Source of the DNA: Bacteroides fragilis NCTC 9343
GTDB lineage: Bacteria; Bacteroidota; Bacteroidia; Bacteroidales; Bacteroidaceae
NCBI RefSeq assembly: GCF_000025985.1
Contig: NC_003228.3
Coordinates: 1,364,001-1,428,000 of the forward strand
Direction: 5' to 3'
DNA length: 64,000 bases
The position numbers were made by a program, and so were the translations under genes. Each line of letters begins with the position of its first letter. Within the stretch, counting starts at the first letter, position 1. Of the stretch, positions 33,108 to 42,685 are shown piece by piece. The notes below the pieces were generated by a model, which saw nothing but the letters and a program-made list of their open reading frames with translations, was not told the DNA's origin and did no database searches.

Positions 33108-33130
33108 AGTCACTGATACACAGTGACTTT
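33108..33130 (-). terminator. Terminator hairpin after mnmE
   Basis: The arm AAGTCACTG pairs perfectly with CAGTGACTT around a 5-base loop, about 40 bp downstream of the mnmE stop. The minus strand continues into TTTTCTGTTTT. It probably ends mnmE transcription; the element end should lie at or left of it. Confidence 0.6.
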
Positions 33131-33171
33131 ATTCTAAATGATTATAGTTGGTTACGGCTGTTTACAAGCTA

Positions 33172-34569
33172 TCATTTGCCGATGCAGAAATGCGCAAATA
33201 TATTTTGCAGCACCATATCATTTGTCACTTCCCCTGCTATATCGGATAAATGGAAAATACATTCGCGTATGTCTTGTGAAAGAAAATCTCCGGAGATATT
33301 TGCGTCCAATCCTTCTTGTACCCGGTGAATTGCATCCAGCGCACGTGTTAGTGCTTCGTAATGGCGGACGTTTGTTACAATGACATCATTCTGGGTGACT
33401 GTTGGTAAATGAGCGGCTGCTACGAGTCTCTGTTGGAGTTCATCCGTGTGCAAACGTTGTTTCGCAGAAATAAAAATAGATTCTATTTCCGAACCTATAT
33501 GCTCAGAAAATTGTGAGGCAAGTTCGTTTTTCTGAGTTTCATTTATCAGTTCTACCTTATTAAAGACTAAAATCAATTGTTTGTGTTCACAACGAGGAAG
33601 AATCTTATCGGAGAGCAGTGTTAACTGTGAAATTGCGTCAGCCGAATCAATCATCCACAGTACAATCTCTGCCTGATCGAGTTTTTGAAAAGTCCGTTCG
33701 ATACCCAGGCTTTCGATCGTATCACTGGTCTCCCGGATACCGGCTGTATCGATAAAACGGAAAGTGATGCCACCTATATTCACAGTATCCTCGATGACAT
33801 CCCGTGTAGTGCCGTGAATATCGCTTACAATAGCCTTGTCTTCATTCAGCAGGACATTCAGTAGAGTTGATTTTCCTGCATTGGTTTCTCCGATAATAGC
33901 TACCGGTACACCATTTTTTATGACATTCCCTACACTGAACGAATTGGCCAGACGTGCAATGACTTCTTCTATCTCGTCAGCCAGTCGGCGTAGGGCGGAA
34001 CGGTCCGCAAACTCTACATCTTCTTCACTGAAGTCCAGCTCCAGTTCAATCATTGAAGTGAAGTTCAGCAGTTTTTCACGTAGAGTTGTCAATTCTTTGC
34101 TAAAGCCACCGCGCATTTGACTCAAGGCAAGACGGTGGGTAGCAGCAGAGGAAGAGGCAATCAGGTCGGCAACGGCTTCGGCCTGACTTAAATCCATTTT
34201 ACCATTAAGAAACGCTCGTTGAGTATATTCTCCCGGTTGTGCCATGCGACACCCGTTCTTAATCAGTAGTTGCATCACTTGTTGTAAAATATAAGATGAT
34301 CCGTGACAGGTGATTTCAGTGCTGTCTTCCCCTGTATAAGAGTGTGGAGCTCGGAAGAGACTGACAAGAACTTCATCTATCATTTCTTCTCCGTTATAAA
34401 TTCGGCCGAAAGTAAGCGTATAAGGTTTCTGTTCACTCAGCAGCTTTCCGGATTTGGCCGGGGTAAAAATACGGCCGGTGATGGTAATAGCTTCAGGACC
34501 GGAAACACGAATGCTTCCGATGGCTCCTCCTTGAGCGGTTGCTATGGCGCAAATTGTGTCTTGATTCAT
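33172..34569 (-). CDS. mnmE: tRNA modification GTPase MnmE
   Basis: A full-length 465-residue MnmE (TrmE). The N-terminal folate-binding domain begins MNQDTICAIATAQGGAIGSIRVSG. The inserted G domain has GETNAGKSTLLN near residue 228, HGTTRD near 252, DTAGIR near 275 and FNKVE near 340. The protein ends in FCIGK, with the conserved C-terminal Cys. With MnmG it makes the 5-carboxymethylaminomethyl group on the wobble uridine of several tRNAs. A TATCTTTG -7 box on the minus strand (34598-34591) lies 22 bp upstream. The gene is intact although the mobile element adjoins its 3' end. Confidence 0.97.
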   Translation of the reverse strand: MNQDTICAIATAQGGAIGSIRVSGPEAITITGRIFTPAKSGKLLSEQKPYTLTFGRIYNGEEMIDEVLVSLFRAPHSYTGEDSTEITCHGSSYILQQVMQLLIKNGCRMAQPGEYTQRAFLNGKMDLSQAEAVADLIASSSAATHRLALSQMRGGFSKELTTLREKLLNFTSMIELELDFSEEDVEFADRSALRRLADEIEEVIARLANSFSVGNVIKNGVPVAIIGETNAGKSTLLNVLLNEDKAIVSDIHGTTRDVIEDTVNIGGITFRFIDTAGIRETSDTIESLGIERTFQKLDQAEIVLWMIDSADAISQLTLLSDKILPRCEHKQLILVFNKVELINETQKNELASQFSEHIGSEIESIFISAKQRLHTDELQQRLVAAAHLPTVTQNDVIVTNVRHYEALTRALDAIHRVQEGLDANISGDFLSQDIRECIFHLSDIAGEVTNDMVLQNIFAHFCIGK

Positions 34570-34652
34570 TATCTAATTCATTTTGAGAAGCAAAGATAGA
34601 GCTTTCTTGGTAAAAAACAGAGCAAACAGATAGAAGTTATACTTTATTATTT

Positions 34653-34660
34653 TATCTTTG
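34653..34660 (+). promoter_or_regulatory. -7 box of the hybrid histidine kinase gene
   Basis: TATCTTTG matches TAnnTTTG. It overlaps an upstream TTG that would extend the kinase frame, so the true start should be the ATG at 34685 or 34691, about 20 nt after the predicted transcription start. Confidence 0.6.
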
Positions 34661-34684
34661 TTCGCGTACAGCAAGACAAACTTT

Positions 34685-36598
34685 ATGGCTATGGCACACA
34701 CACTGGATTCATTCCCGGATACCGGAGACCTTGAGAATTTGAAAGATAATTATCAGAAAATCACTTCTGTCCTGGCAGGACATCAGATTGCATTTTGGGA
34801 ATATGACATTCCTACAGGAGAGTGTAATTTCACAGATGAATATTTCCATATTTTAGGGTTGAAGGAGGCCGGAATCATATTCAGAGATATTAATGACTTT
34901 TATCGGTTTGCCCATCCGGAGGATGTTATCTCTTACCAAACGACTTTTGCGCGGATGCTTGAATCGGAAACCAAAATCTCCCAAATTGTGGTACGTTGTG
35001 TAGGGAGGCGAGGAGAAACAATTTGGCTTGAAGATAATTTTATTGCTTATAAGAAGAATAAGGAGAATGGCTCTGATAAAATTATAGCATATACTGCCAA
35101 TATCACTTCACGTTGTGAAAAAGAAGTCCAGATCAGGCAGCTTGAGGAACGAAACCGGAAAATTATTGAAGCACTACCGGAGTTCATATTTATTTTTGAT
35201 GATAATTTTTTTATTACGGATGTATTGATGGCACCCGATACAGAGTTGTTGCATCCGGTGGAAGTGTTAACAGGAGCAGATGGGCGATCTATTTATTCTT
35301 CTGAGGTCAGTGACTTGTTTATTAGCAGTATTCATGAATGCCTAAAAAGTGGGAAGTTAAAAGAAATAGAGTATCCTGTGGATGTCGAAGCCGGCAGACA
35401 TTTTTTTCAGGCACGCATTGCTCCGTTTGAGGGAAATAAGGTGCTGGCCTTGATTCATGATATTGGTGATCGGATGCGACGTTCGCAAGAGCTACTTGAA
35501 GCCAAGCAACGGGCAGAAGAGGCTGATCGGATGAAATCAGTATTTCTGGCCAATATGAGTCATGAGATACGTACTCCTTTAAATGCCATTGTGGGCTTTT
35601 CGGAAATTATAGCTTTGACTGAGGATGAAAAGGAGAAAGAAGAGTATTTAGGGATCATTCAGCAGAATAGCAATCTACTGTTACAACTGATTAATGATAT
35701 TCTCGATTTGTCACGAATCGAGTCGGGTAAGTCGGAAATGCATTGTCAGTTGACGGAAATGAGCGGATTGGTAGATGAAGTGGATAAAGTACATCGTCTT
35801 AAAATGAAAAAAGGAGTCAAGCTGAATGTGATTCGTCCATCAGAGGAAATTTGGATTTCGACAGATAGGAATCGGGTGACGCAGGTATTGTTCAATTTCT
35901 TGTCGAATGCAATTAAAAATACCATTGAGGGTAGCATTACTTTCGGACTTGTAAAAGAGGAAGAATGGGTTAAACTTTATGTAACAGATACCGGCTGCGG
36001 TATTTCCAAAGAGAAATTACCTTTGATATTTACCCGCTTTGAGAAGTTGAATGATTTTGTACAAGGAACAGGGCTGGGATTACCTATCTGTAAGAGTATT
36101 GTAGAGCGGTTGGGCGGTCGGATTGAAGTGGAATCCGAGCTTGGGCAGGGGAGTACTTTCATTCTTTATTTGCCCAATAGGCAAGTACAGGAAGTTGTGG
36201 TTGGCGAAAGAGAAAACGCAGCGGGTAATATGGGAGTGGAGAACCGGCAGAAGAAGATACTGATTGCGGAAGATGTGGAGTCCAGTTATCTGCAGATTAA
36301 TGCCTTTCTGAAAAAAGAATATACGATTCTTTGGGTGCCTAATGGAGAAGAAGCTGTGAAGAGTTTCATACGCGAGAAGCCCGACTTGATTTTGATGGAT
36401 ATCCGAATGCCGGTGATGAATGGTATTCAGGCAACAGCAAAAATTCGTGCTATCTCGCAAGAGATACCGATTATAGCAATTACAGCATATGCCTTTTGTC
36501 CGGAAGGAGAGCGAGCTCTTGAAGCAGGGTGTAATGAAGTGATTGCAAAACCATATCCTCTGGAGAAGCTGAAAGAAACGATCGAAACTTATTTATAG
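34685..36598 (+). CDS. Hybrid sensor histidine kinase/response regulator
   Basis: A soluble 637-residue hybrid kinase with no membrane segment. An N-terminal PAS domain (about residues 30-140, FWEYDIPTGECNFTDEYFHI) and a second PAS-like region (about 165-260) are followed by HisKA with the H-box FLANMSHEIRTPLNA (His near 293). HATPase boxes follow: N-box FNFLSNAIKN, G1 DTGCGIS and G2 GTGLGLPI. The C-terminal receiver has the phospho-acceptor Asp in LILMDIRMP and Lys in AKPYP. The cytosolic sensor part suggests an internal or diffusible signal. No partner regulator lies adjacent, so the target is unknown. Transcribed divergently from mnmE. Confidence 0.92.
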   Translation: MAMAHTLDSFPDTGDLENLKDNYQKITSVLAGHQIAFWEYDIPTGECNFTDEYFHILGLKEAGIIFRDINDFYRFAHPEDVISYQTTFARMLESETKISQIVVRCVGRRGETIWLEDNFIAYKKNKENGSDKIIAYTANITSRCEKEVQIRQLEERNRKIIEALPEFIFIFDDNFFITDVLMAPDTELLHPVEVLTGADGRSIYSSEVSDLFISSIHECLKSGKLKEIEYPVDVEAGRHFFQARIAPFEGNKVLALIHDIGDRMRRSQELLEAKQRAEEADRMKSVFLANMSHEIRTPLNAIVGFSEIIALTEDEKEKEEYLGIIQQNSNLLLQLINDILDLSRIESGKSEMHCQLTEMSGLVDEVDKVHRLKMKKGVKLNVIRPSEEIWISTDRNRVTQVLFNFLSNAIKNTIEGSITFGLVKEEEWVKLYVTDTGCGISKEKLPLIFTRFEKLNDFVQGTGLGLPICKSIVERLGGRIEVESELGQGSTFILYLPNRQVQEVVVGERENAAGNMGVENRQKKILIAEDVESSYLQINAFLKKEYTILWVPNGEEAVKSFIREKPDLILMDIRMPVMNGIQATAKIRAISQEIPIIAITAYAFCPEGERALEAGCNEVIAKPYPLEKLKETIETYL

Positions 36599-36684
36599 GA
36601 GGGAGGAATAGTCGGTCTTTCAATGCAACAATTTATCATATAGTATGTTCTGTAGTAAATAATGCTATAAAGATAAATTGGATT

Positions 36685-37335
36685 ATGAAGAAAGTAGTAC
36701 TAATCGGGGCCAGCGGCTTCGTCGGTTCGGCTATTCTGAATGAAGCTTTGAACCGTGGATTCCATGTGACGGCGGTAGTTCGTCATCCTGAAAAGATCAA
36801 GATAGAGAATGAAAATCTGGAAGTGAAGAGAGCTGATGTTTCTTCATTGGATGAAGTCTGTAAGGTTTGTAAAGGTGCTGATGCCGTGATCAGTGCTTTC
36901 AACCCGGGGTGGAATAATCCCGATATATACAAGGAAACCATTGAGGTTTATCTGACGATTATCGATGGTGTAAAAAAGGCTGGAGTTAATCGTTTTTTGA
37001 TGGTGGGTGGTGCCGGTTCACTGTTTATTGCTCCCGGCATCCGACTGGTCGATTCGGGAGAAGTTCCCGAAAAGATATTGCCTGGTGTGAGAGCCTTGAG
37101 TGATTTTTATCTTGATTTTCTGAAGAAAGAAAAAGAGGTTGACTGGGTTTTCTTCTCGCCGGCGGCAGATATGGCTCCTGGAGTACGTACAGGCAGATAT
37201 CGCCTGGGGAAAGATGAGATGATTGTGGATATGGTAGGTAACAGTCATATATCTGTGGAAGATTATGCGGCTGCCATGATTGATGAGCTTGAGAAGCCGG
37301 AGCATCATCAGGAGCGTTTCACCATAGGGTACTGA
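36685..37335 (+). CDS. NAD(P)-binding oxidoreductase-like protein (NmrA/YwnB type)
   Basis: A 216-residue atypical short-chain dehydrogenase. The dinucleotide-binding loop is VVLIGASGFVGSAIL at residues 4-18, the second strand ADVSSLDEV carries the expected acidic residue, and ADAVISAFNPG follows. MVGGAGSLF near 112 is the usual family segment. Members bind NAD(P)H and may act as reductases or redox sensors; no substrate is known here. The 3' end overlaps the converging exonuclease gene by 17 bp. Confidence 0.85.
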   Translation: MKKVVLIGASGFVGSAILNEALNRGFHVTAVVRHPEKIKIENENLEVKRADVSSLDEVCKVCKGADAVISAFNPGWNNPDIYKETIEVYLTIIDGVKKAGVNRFLMVGGAGSLFIAPGIRLVDSGEVPEKILPGVRALSDFYLDFLKKEKEVDWVFFSPAADMAPGVRTGRYRLGKDEMIVDMVGNSHISVEDYAAAMIDELEKPEHHQERFTIGY

Positions 37336-37846
37336 GCGGACGATATTTTTCAAGGAAATTGAGATATAGCTTTGCACATCCCCGGGCATCGGAAAGTGCT
37401 TCGTGGTGTTTAAGTTCGATGCCTTCCCGTTCGCAACAGGCGCTTAGGTTGACCGGCTTGTATCCTAAAGAACGATAGATGCGGCAGGTACATTCCCAAC
37501 GTTCCGGAAGCGATAACTCATCATAATCCAGTCCGTACATCCGCATGGTATTTTTCAGTACATTGCGGTCGAATTGTTCATTGTGCGCAACTACTACGTT
37601 GCCTTGTAAGCGCTTTTTGACTTCGGGATAGATGGCATGAAATCCCGGGAGTGACTCTGTCATTCCCGGCGTTATTCCATGTACAAGCATATTTGCACGC
37701 CAATATTCATTCTCCGGTGGTTGAATCAGGCTGTAATATTCGTCTGTAATCTCTCCGTCTGTAACGGTAACGATACCTACCGCACAAGCACTTTCCATGT
37801 ATCCTGTGGCGGTTTCAAAGTCAATGGCGGCAAATGATAAATTCAT
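37319..37846 (-). CDS. DnaQ-like 3'-5' exonuclease
   Basis: A 175-residue DEDDh exonuclease. Motif I AAIDFETATG (Asp near 9, Glu near 11), motif II VVAHNEQFDRNVLK (Asp near 94) and motif III HHEALSDARGCAKLY (His near 147, Asp near 152) are complete. It resembles the stand-alone epsilon-like exonucleases of Bacteroidota. It follows the uridine phosphorylase gene with a one-base overlap, so both probably share a transcript, which fits nucleic-acid turnover and nucleoside salvage. Confidence 0.88.
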   Translation of the reverse strand: MNLSFAAIDFETATGYMESACAVGIVTVTDGEITDEYYSLIQPPENEYWRANMLVHGITPGMTESLPGFHAIYPEVKKRLQGNVVVAHNEQFDRNVLKNTMRMYGLDYDELSLPERWECTCRIYRSLGYKPVNLSACCEREGIELKHHEALSDARGCAKLYLNFLEKYRPLSTLW

Positions 37847-38724
37847 CAGATTCGATCGAGAATAGTTTTAATTAATGTATCGATGGTATTCTTATAGCCT
37901 GTGTTCGCTTCTTTGATCAAGCGGTTAGCTATAACCATACAAACGGTCATGGCTTTGTGTCCCATCAGCTTGCTGAGGCCGGCAAGGGCGGAACTCTCCA
38001 TTTCGAAGTTGGTTATCTTGTAACCTTTATATTCAAACTTTTCGATTTTATCATTCTGCTTAGGGTCCGCCAAGGGAACACGGAGTTCGCGTCCTTGCGG
38101 TCCGAAGAAACCACCGGCTGCAATAGTAACACCGCGCACCATATCTTCTTGCGCAATACGGTCTATTAATTCTGCATTGGCATCAATAACATAAGGTGCA
38201 GGAGCACACATGTTACCGGACCAACCCATGTGATTCAGAAATGCCCGTTCAAAGGGAAGGTCACAAACAGCATTGCGTCCGGCATAGAAGTTCAACAGTC
38301 CGTCAAAGCCGATTGACTTTTCAGAACAGACGAATGTGCCGACCGGTGTGTTGGGTTGCAATCCTCCGCATGTACCGATGCGAACTAACTCTAAAGAGCG
38401 GAGGTGCTCTTTTTCTTCCCGAGTCTGGAAGTCGATATTTGCCAAAGCATCCAGTTCATTGACTACGATATCGATATTGTCACAACCGATACCGGTAGAA
38501 ACGACAGTTATCCGTTTGCCTTTATAAGTTCCGGTAACCGTTTTAAATTCGCGGCTTTCCACTTCACATTCTTTATTTTCGAAGTGAGAAGCTACGAGTG
38601 CCACCCGTCCGGGATCACCTACCAATATTACTTTGTCTGCCAACCATTCCGGCTTTACATGCAAATGGAATACCGAACCGTCTTCGTTGATAATTAATTC
38701 GGAGGAAGGAAAATACTTTTTCAT
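37846..38724 (-). CDS. udp: Uridine phosphorylase-type nucleoside phosphorylase
   Basis: A 292-residue PNP/UDP-family enzyme. The start is ATG 38724 (MKKYFPSSEL); the frame extends 13 residues upstream without conservation. Motifs are VGDPGRVALVASHFE near 40 (phosphate loop), VRIGTCGGLQPNTPVGTFV near 125, and ITNFEMESSALAGLSKLMGHK near 238, the family's ribose/uracil pocket. It cleaves a nucleoside, most likely uridine, to base and ribose-1-phosphate. A structured leader lies between floA and this gene. Confidence 0.85.
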   Translation of the reverse strand: MKKYFPSSELIINEDGSVFHLHVKPEWLADKVILVGDPGRVALVASHFENKECEVESREFKTVTGTYKGKRITVVSTGIGCDNIDIVVNELDALANIDFQTREEKEHLRSLELVRIGTCGGLQPNTPVGTFVCSEKSIGFDGLLNFYAGRNAVCDLPFERAFLNHMGWSGNMCAPAPYVIDANAELIDRIAQEDMVRGVTIAAGGFFGPQGRELRVPLADPKQNDKIEKFEYKGYKITNFEMESSALAGLSKLMGHKAMTVCMVIANRLIKEANTGYKNTIDTLIKTILDRI

Positions 38725-38755
38725 GTTATTGAAAGGTTTTAGTTTAATAAATACG

Positions 38756-38841
38756 TTCACCACAAACTACATGGATTAACCGCTTGTTTCCCGAGATTGT
38801 TCTCTCCGGCGGTTATACTGCTCTCTGTTGTTTGTGGTGAA
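38756..38841 (-). ncRNA. Structured leader or intergenic RNA between floA and udp
   Basis: Perfect 12-bp outer arms (38756-38767 with 38830-38841) enclose an inner 7-bp stem (38777-38783 with 38809-38815) and a small GAGA/TCTC stem. It may be a terminator for floA, or a folded leader of udp on the minus strand. No long U-run follows on the minus strand, which weakens the terminator view. I recognise no known riboswitch class. Confidence 0.35.
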
Positions 38842-38850
38842 ATGCTTTCT

Positions 38851-39852
38851 CTAATCGCTCAACGGTTTACTGGTAGCTCCACCGATAGGTTTAGCTATGT
38901 TTTCACGCATTGATGTATCAGCTTGAATATTTTTCATTTTATAATAATCCATAATACCGAGATTTCCACTACGGAAAGCTTCAGCCATGGCCTTTGGAAC
39001 TTCCGCTTCTGCCTGAATTACATTAGCACGGGCCTCTTCCGCTTTGGCTTTCATTTCTTGTTCGGTAGCCACAGCCATTGCGCGGCGTTCTTCCGCTTTT
39101 GCCTGCGCGATATTCTTGTCGGCATTTGCCTGGTCTATTTGCAGGGCAGCACCAATATTCTTACCTATATCAATATCAGCGATATCAATAGAGAGAATTT
39201 CAAATGCAGTACCGGCATCGAGTCCTTTGCGCAGCACTAGTTTTGATATGGAATCAGGATTCTCAAGTACTGACTTATGGTTTTCAGAGGAACCGATTGA
39301 CGAAACGATACCTTCACCTACACGTGCCAGGATTGTATCTTCGCCGGCACCACCCACCAATTGGCGAATATTGGCACGTACCGTCACACGTGCTTTGGCT
39401 ATCAGCTGGATACCGTCTTTCGCAACAGCTGTTACGGGTGGTGTGTCGATAACTTTAGGATTAACCGACATCTGCACGGCTTCGAAGACATCGCGACCTG
39501 CAAGATCAATTGCAGTAGCCATTTGGAATGGAAGTTCGATATTGGCCTTCGATGCAGATACCAATGCATGGACTACCCGTTCTACGTGTCCGCCTGCCAG
39601 ATAGTGTGCTTCAAGTTCATCACGGGTGATGTTGCTCAGACCTGCTTTATGTGCTTCAATCATACCCGGTACGATGATGTATGGCGGAACATTACGGATA
39701 CGCATCAGAAAAAGTTGTACCAAAGAGATATTAACTCCTGATACTTTGGCTGATAGCCATAGGAAAAAAGGTACATAATGAAAGAAAAGAACCAGGAAGA
39801 TAATACCTCCCGCTATCAAGAAGATAGTCAGATACATAGGTTCGACATTCAT
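38851..39852 (-). CDS. floA: Flotillin-like protein FloA
   Basis: A 333-residue FloA/YqfA protein. One hydrophobic membrane-associated segment at about residues 8-36 is followed by the SPFH-like domain ([27 protein letters not shown]) and Ala/Glu-rich coiled coils ([27 protein letters not shown]). FloA organises membrane microdomains and is usually encoded beside NfeD, as here. The gene is 25 bp after nfeD in the same direction, third in a likely TPR protein-nfeD-floA operon. Confidence 0.95.
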   Translation of the reverse strand: MNVEPMYLTIFLIAGGIIFLVLFFHYVPFFLWLSAKVSGVNISLVQLFLMRIRNVPPYIIVPGMIEAHKAGLSNITRDELEAHYLAGGHVERVVHALVSASKANIELPFQMATAIDLAGRDVFEAVQMSVNPKVIDTPPVTAVAKDGIQLIAKARVTVRANIRQLVGGAGEDTILARVGEGIVSSIGSSENHKSVLENPDSISKLVLRKGLDAGTAFEILSIDIADIDIGKNIGAALQIDQANADKNIAQAKAEERRAMAVATEQEMKAKAEEARANVIQAEAEVPKAMAEAFRSGNLGIMDYYKMKNIQADTSMRENIAKPIGGATSKPLSD

Positions 39853-39877
39853 AATTGTGCTTGATTTTAAGTGAATA

Positions 39878-40348
39878 TTAGGATTTTAATTTTTCGACAA
39901 AGATTATTCCATCAGTGATCCGATTGACAACAATCGGAGTTTTTTCATTCAGTAATCCGTCCATTGACTTGACCTCTATGATATTGCCATTGATTTCAGC
40001 ATTGCCAATTTGAGCCAGTCGGGTAATCGTGATACCTGTATCGCCAACTTTTACTTTTTCGGCAGCGCTTCGGTCTATTTTGGATGTTATGTCTTTCTTC
40101 AATGCCAATTTATCCAAGGTTTTCGACCGCATGAACCAGACAAGCGAACCGATACAGGCAATTCCCGATATAATAAGTGTTATAAACCCTGCACCTGTTC
40201 CCAGGTTAGCAAAAGCATAATAGTTTGCATAGATAATGCAGACCAAAGCTGAAATACCGGCGAGGCTGATACCCGGAATTACGAACAGTTCAACTAAAAA
40301 GAGTATTACTGCGGCGGCTATCAGTGCAATGATGATCAGTACATCCAT
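39878..40348 (-). CDS. NfeD-like membrane protein
   Basis: A 156-residue short NfeD. Three hydrophobic helices occupy about residues 4-24, 27-47 and 51-72. The soluble C-terminal OB-fold is seen from [22 protein letters not shown] to [15 protein letters not shown]. It lacks the ClpP-like protease of long NfeD forms. NfeD and FloA act together in membrane organisation. It starts 6 bp after the TPR gene stop. Confidence 0.9.
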   Translation of the reverse strand: MDVLIIIALIAAAVILFLVELFVIPGISLAGISALVCIIYANYYAFANLGTGAGFITLIISGIACIGSLVWFMRSKTLDKLALKKDITSKIDRSAAEKVKVGDTGITITRLAQIGNAEINGNIIEVKSMDGLLNEKTPIVVNRITDGIIFVEKLKS

Positions 40349-40354
40349 AGTTTG

Positions 40355-41782
40355 TTATTTTAAGTTTTGTTTTTCTGCATTCCGGACTTCAATAGCCTGT
40401 TTATCCAGTTCTTCTGACATCTGAAGTACCCTCTTCTCAAGATCGCGGATAGCCGGTGCCATTTTACTTTGTTCGTCTTTATTAGACCGTGCGAATCCTT
40501 CACGCTGGCTCTTCAGTTTACCGGTTTGTTGGCGGTAATCTTTTTCCATCTGTTCATATTTCAGGTACAGTTGTTTGGCTTTTGGAGACTTGAAATCCGT
40601 TAAGTGATGGTAGGTAGAGTGGTCATCAATGATAAATTCAAAATCAAAGTTTTGTTCTACAGCCGGTTTATGGTTGATAACCGCTTCAAGTCGTTGACGG
40701 GCATCATCCACTATTTTAGAGTCTTTCCAAGTGCTCTCTAGAGAATGGAGCTGGGCTAGTTCAATCATTTTTTCCGGTTCCATAGCTTCGTAGTTGTAAG
40801 TTCGTTTAGAATCATTGGGTACGAATACGTAGATACAAACTTTATCTTCAGGTTGATACCTGTCAGAAGCAAACCATCCTAAATTATTATATTCATCAAT
40901 GACATACATGTAGTCGTTATAAGGTGAGTTGAAAGGCATACCCACGTTTTCCGGTACCAGATAGGTATCAGTGTTTGTGTTATATCGGGTTACAAAAATG
41001 TCATATCCTCCCATGGAGCCATCACCATCCGAGGCATAATAAATGGTCACTCCATCCGACAGGACATACGGATAATTGGCATTTCCGGAGGCGTTGATAC
41101 TTCCCGGAAGTGGTTTTCCCTGGCTCCACTCGTCCAGCATCTTGGTTTTAGACAGAATATTCAGACTCTCTTCTCCCTGCTCGCTGTAGTAAATACGGTT
41201 TCCGATTTCTGTTTCGTAAACTGTTCCCGGATGATAGCCTTTCGTCTTGAAATAGTCATTGTAAGTGAAGAGCTTTCCGGATTCTTCACTGATTTTATAA
41301 GCTTTGAGGAAATTGGCTTTGTCTATTACAAAACTGTCAATAACACATACGTCTTCCACCCCTTTCAGCATGCGAAGGTTTCCTTTAGCCTTTTCTAAAA
41401 GCTGTTCGGCTTCTTCTGTCGGTTTTTTGCGTTTAGACAAGTCTGCAATGTATTCTTCGTAGCAATCTACTGCATCTTGAAAGCGGTATAAATCATTATA
41501 AGTCTGAGCCAGATATAGCTGTCCGCTCGGAATGCGTTTCTTTACTGCCGTCTCCAAGTATTTTAGGGCCTCGGCAGCATTACCTGTTTTGAGGCAACAC
41601 ACGCCGTACCATAGGTTGTAATTACCGTTTGCCGGTTGCGATTTGACATATTTTTGAAAAACAGGTTTGGCTTCAGCGTATTGCCCTCTGCCATACATGC
41701 CTCTTGCTTGTTCCAAAGTTTGTGCCGATAGGCTTGTCAGGAGAAAGCATAATAGAAAGAATAGGATATTTTTTTTCTTCAT
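40355..41782 (-). CDS. Periplasmic TPR/PD40 repeat protein
   Basis: A 475-residue secreted protein. A signal peptide (MKKKNILFFLLCFLLTSLSA, residues 1-20) precedes TPR repeats at about 20-140 (LEQARGMYGRGQYAEAKPVFQKY). PD40/WD40-like blades follow near 195-320 (YPYVLSDGVTIYYASDGDGSMGGYDIF), and a charged coiled coil ends the chain. Full-length Bacteroidota relatives often carry an OmpA peptidoglycan-binding domain, absent here. A scaffold role in the envelope is likely. A minus-strand -7 box TATTTTTG lies at 41820-41813, so this gene probably leads the operon. Confidence 0.8.
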   Translation of the reverse strand: MKKKNILFFLLCFLLTSLSAQTLEQARGMYGRGQYAEAKPVFQKYVKSQPANGNYNLWYGVCCLKTGNAAEALKYLETAVKKRIPSGQLYLAQTYNDLYRFQDAVDCYEEYIADLSKRKKPTEEAEQLLEKAKGNLRMLKGVEDVCVIDSFVIDKANFLKAYKISEESGKLFTYNDYFKTKGYHPGTVYETEIGNRIYYSEQGEESLNILSKTKMLDEWSQGKPLPGSINASGNANYPYVLSDGVTIYYASDGDGSMGGYDIFVTRYNTNTDTYLVPENVGMPFNSPYNDYMYVIDEYNNLGWFASDRYQPEDKVCIYVFVPNDSKRTYNYEAMEPEKMIELAQLHSLESTWKDSKIVDDARQRLEAVINHKPAVEQNFDFEFIIDDHSTYHHLTDFKSPKAKQLYLKYEQMEKDYRQQTGKLKSQREGFARSNKDEQSKMAPAIRDLEKRVLQMSEELDKQAIEVRNAEKQNLK

Positions 41783-41892
41783 AAATGGTCTTGGGTTATT
41801 ATTCAGAAGTTCAAAAATACAAATTAATTGGAAATAAACCTTTTTTCTCTTCTTCTATTATGTTAATTCTTCTTTAAATCATTCTTTTCTCT

Positions 41893-41900
41893 TACTTTTG
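41893..41900 (+). promoter_or_regulatory. -7 box upstream of ttcA
   Basis: TACTTTTG matches the Bacteroidota TAnnTTTG consensus, 22 bp before the ttcA ATG. No -33 TTTG is evident at the right distance. Confidence 0.6.
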
Positions 41901-41922
41901 CAGCCGATTTTTCAAGAGAGTT

Positions 41923-42672
41923 ATGGCACAGTTTACGGAAGAAGAGAAAACCATTCGGCGTATCGAAAAGCGTTTTAACAAAGGTATGGTTCAATATGGG
42001 TTGATTGAAGAGGGTGACAAAGTGCTTGTTGGCCTTTCAGGAGGAAAAGATTCCCTGGCATTAGTCGAATTACTAGGTAAACGTTCGCATATTTTCAAAC
42101 CTCGTTTTTCGGTGGTAGCTGTACATGTGGTTATGAAGAATATTCCATACCAGAGTGATTGGGATTACCTCCGTGAACATGCAGAAAAGAATGGTGTTCC
42201 TTTAGTTGTTTACGAGACTTCTTTCGACCCTTCTACCGATACGCGTAAATCACCTTGTTTTCTCTGTTCATGGAACCGGAGGAAAGCTCTGTTTACTGTT
42301 GCTAAAGAGCAGGGTTGCAATAAAATAGCCCTTGGACACCATATGGACGATATTTTGGAAACTTTATTAATGAACATTACCTATCAGGGTGCATTCAGTA
42401 CAATGCCACCACGTTTGGTAATGAACAAATTTGATATGACCATTATTCGCCCGATGTGCCTGGTGCATGAAGCGGATTTGTTGGAGTTGGCGCAAATAAG
42501 GGGATATCGCAAGCAAGTGAAAAATTGTCCTTATGAATCCCAATCGAGCCGTAGCGATATGAAGGGGATACTCCGACAATTGGAAAAGATGAATCCGGAG
42601 GCTCGGTACAGTCTGTGGGGGAGCATGACAAATGTACAGGAAGAATTGTTACCCAAAGAAGTGGAGTTTTAA
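41923..42672 (+). CDS. ttcA: tRNA 2-thiocytidine biosynthesis protein TtcA-type
   Basis: A 249-residue PP-loop ATPase of the TtcA family. The nucleotide-binding loop GLSGGKDSLALV lies near residue 38. The paired cysteines of CFLCSWNRRKALF near 107-110 are the expected iron-sulfur/thiol site, and LGHHMDDILETLLMN follows near 140. NCPYESQSSR supplies a third Cys near 204. TtcA thiolates cytidine 32 of certain tRNAs. Gene neighbours carry no further sulfur-transfer genes. A TilS assignment is less likely because of the CxxC motif. Confidence 0.88.
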   Translation: MAQFTEEEKTIRRIEKRFNKGMVQYGLIEEGDKVLVGLSGGKDSLALVELLGKRSHIFKPRFSVVAVHVVMKNIPYQSDWDYLREHAEKNGVPLVVYETSFDPSTDTRKSPCFLCSWNRRKALFTVAKEQGCNKIALGHHMDDILETLLMNITYQGAFSTMPPRLVMNKFDMTIIRPMCLVHEADLLELAQIRGYRKQVKNCPYESQSSRSDMKGILRQLEKMNPEARYSLWGSMTNVQEELLPKEVEF

Positions 42673-42685
42673 TTTTGAATAAAAT

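Noticed and set aside
1..33171. Complete conjugative transfer system
   Set aside because: Relaxase and accessory genes are present, but no TraG/VirB-type genes were found, so the element is called mobilizable and not self-transmissible.
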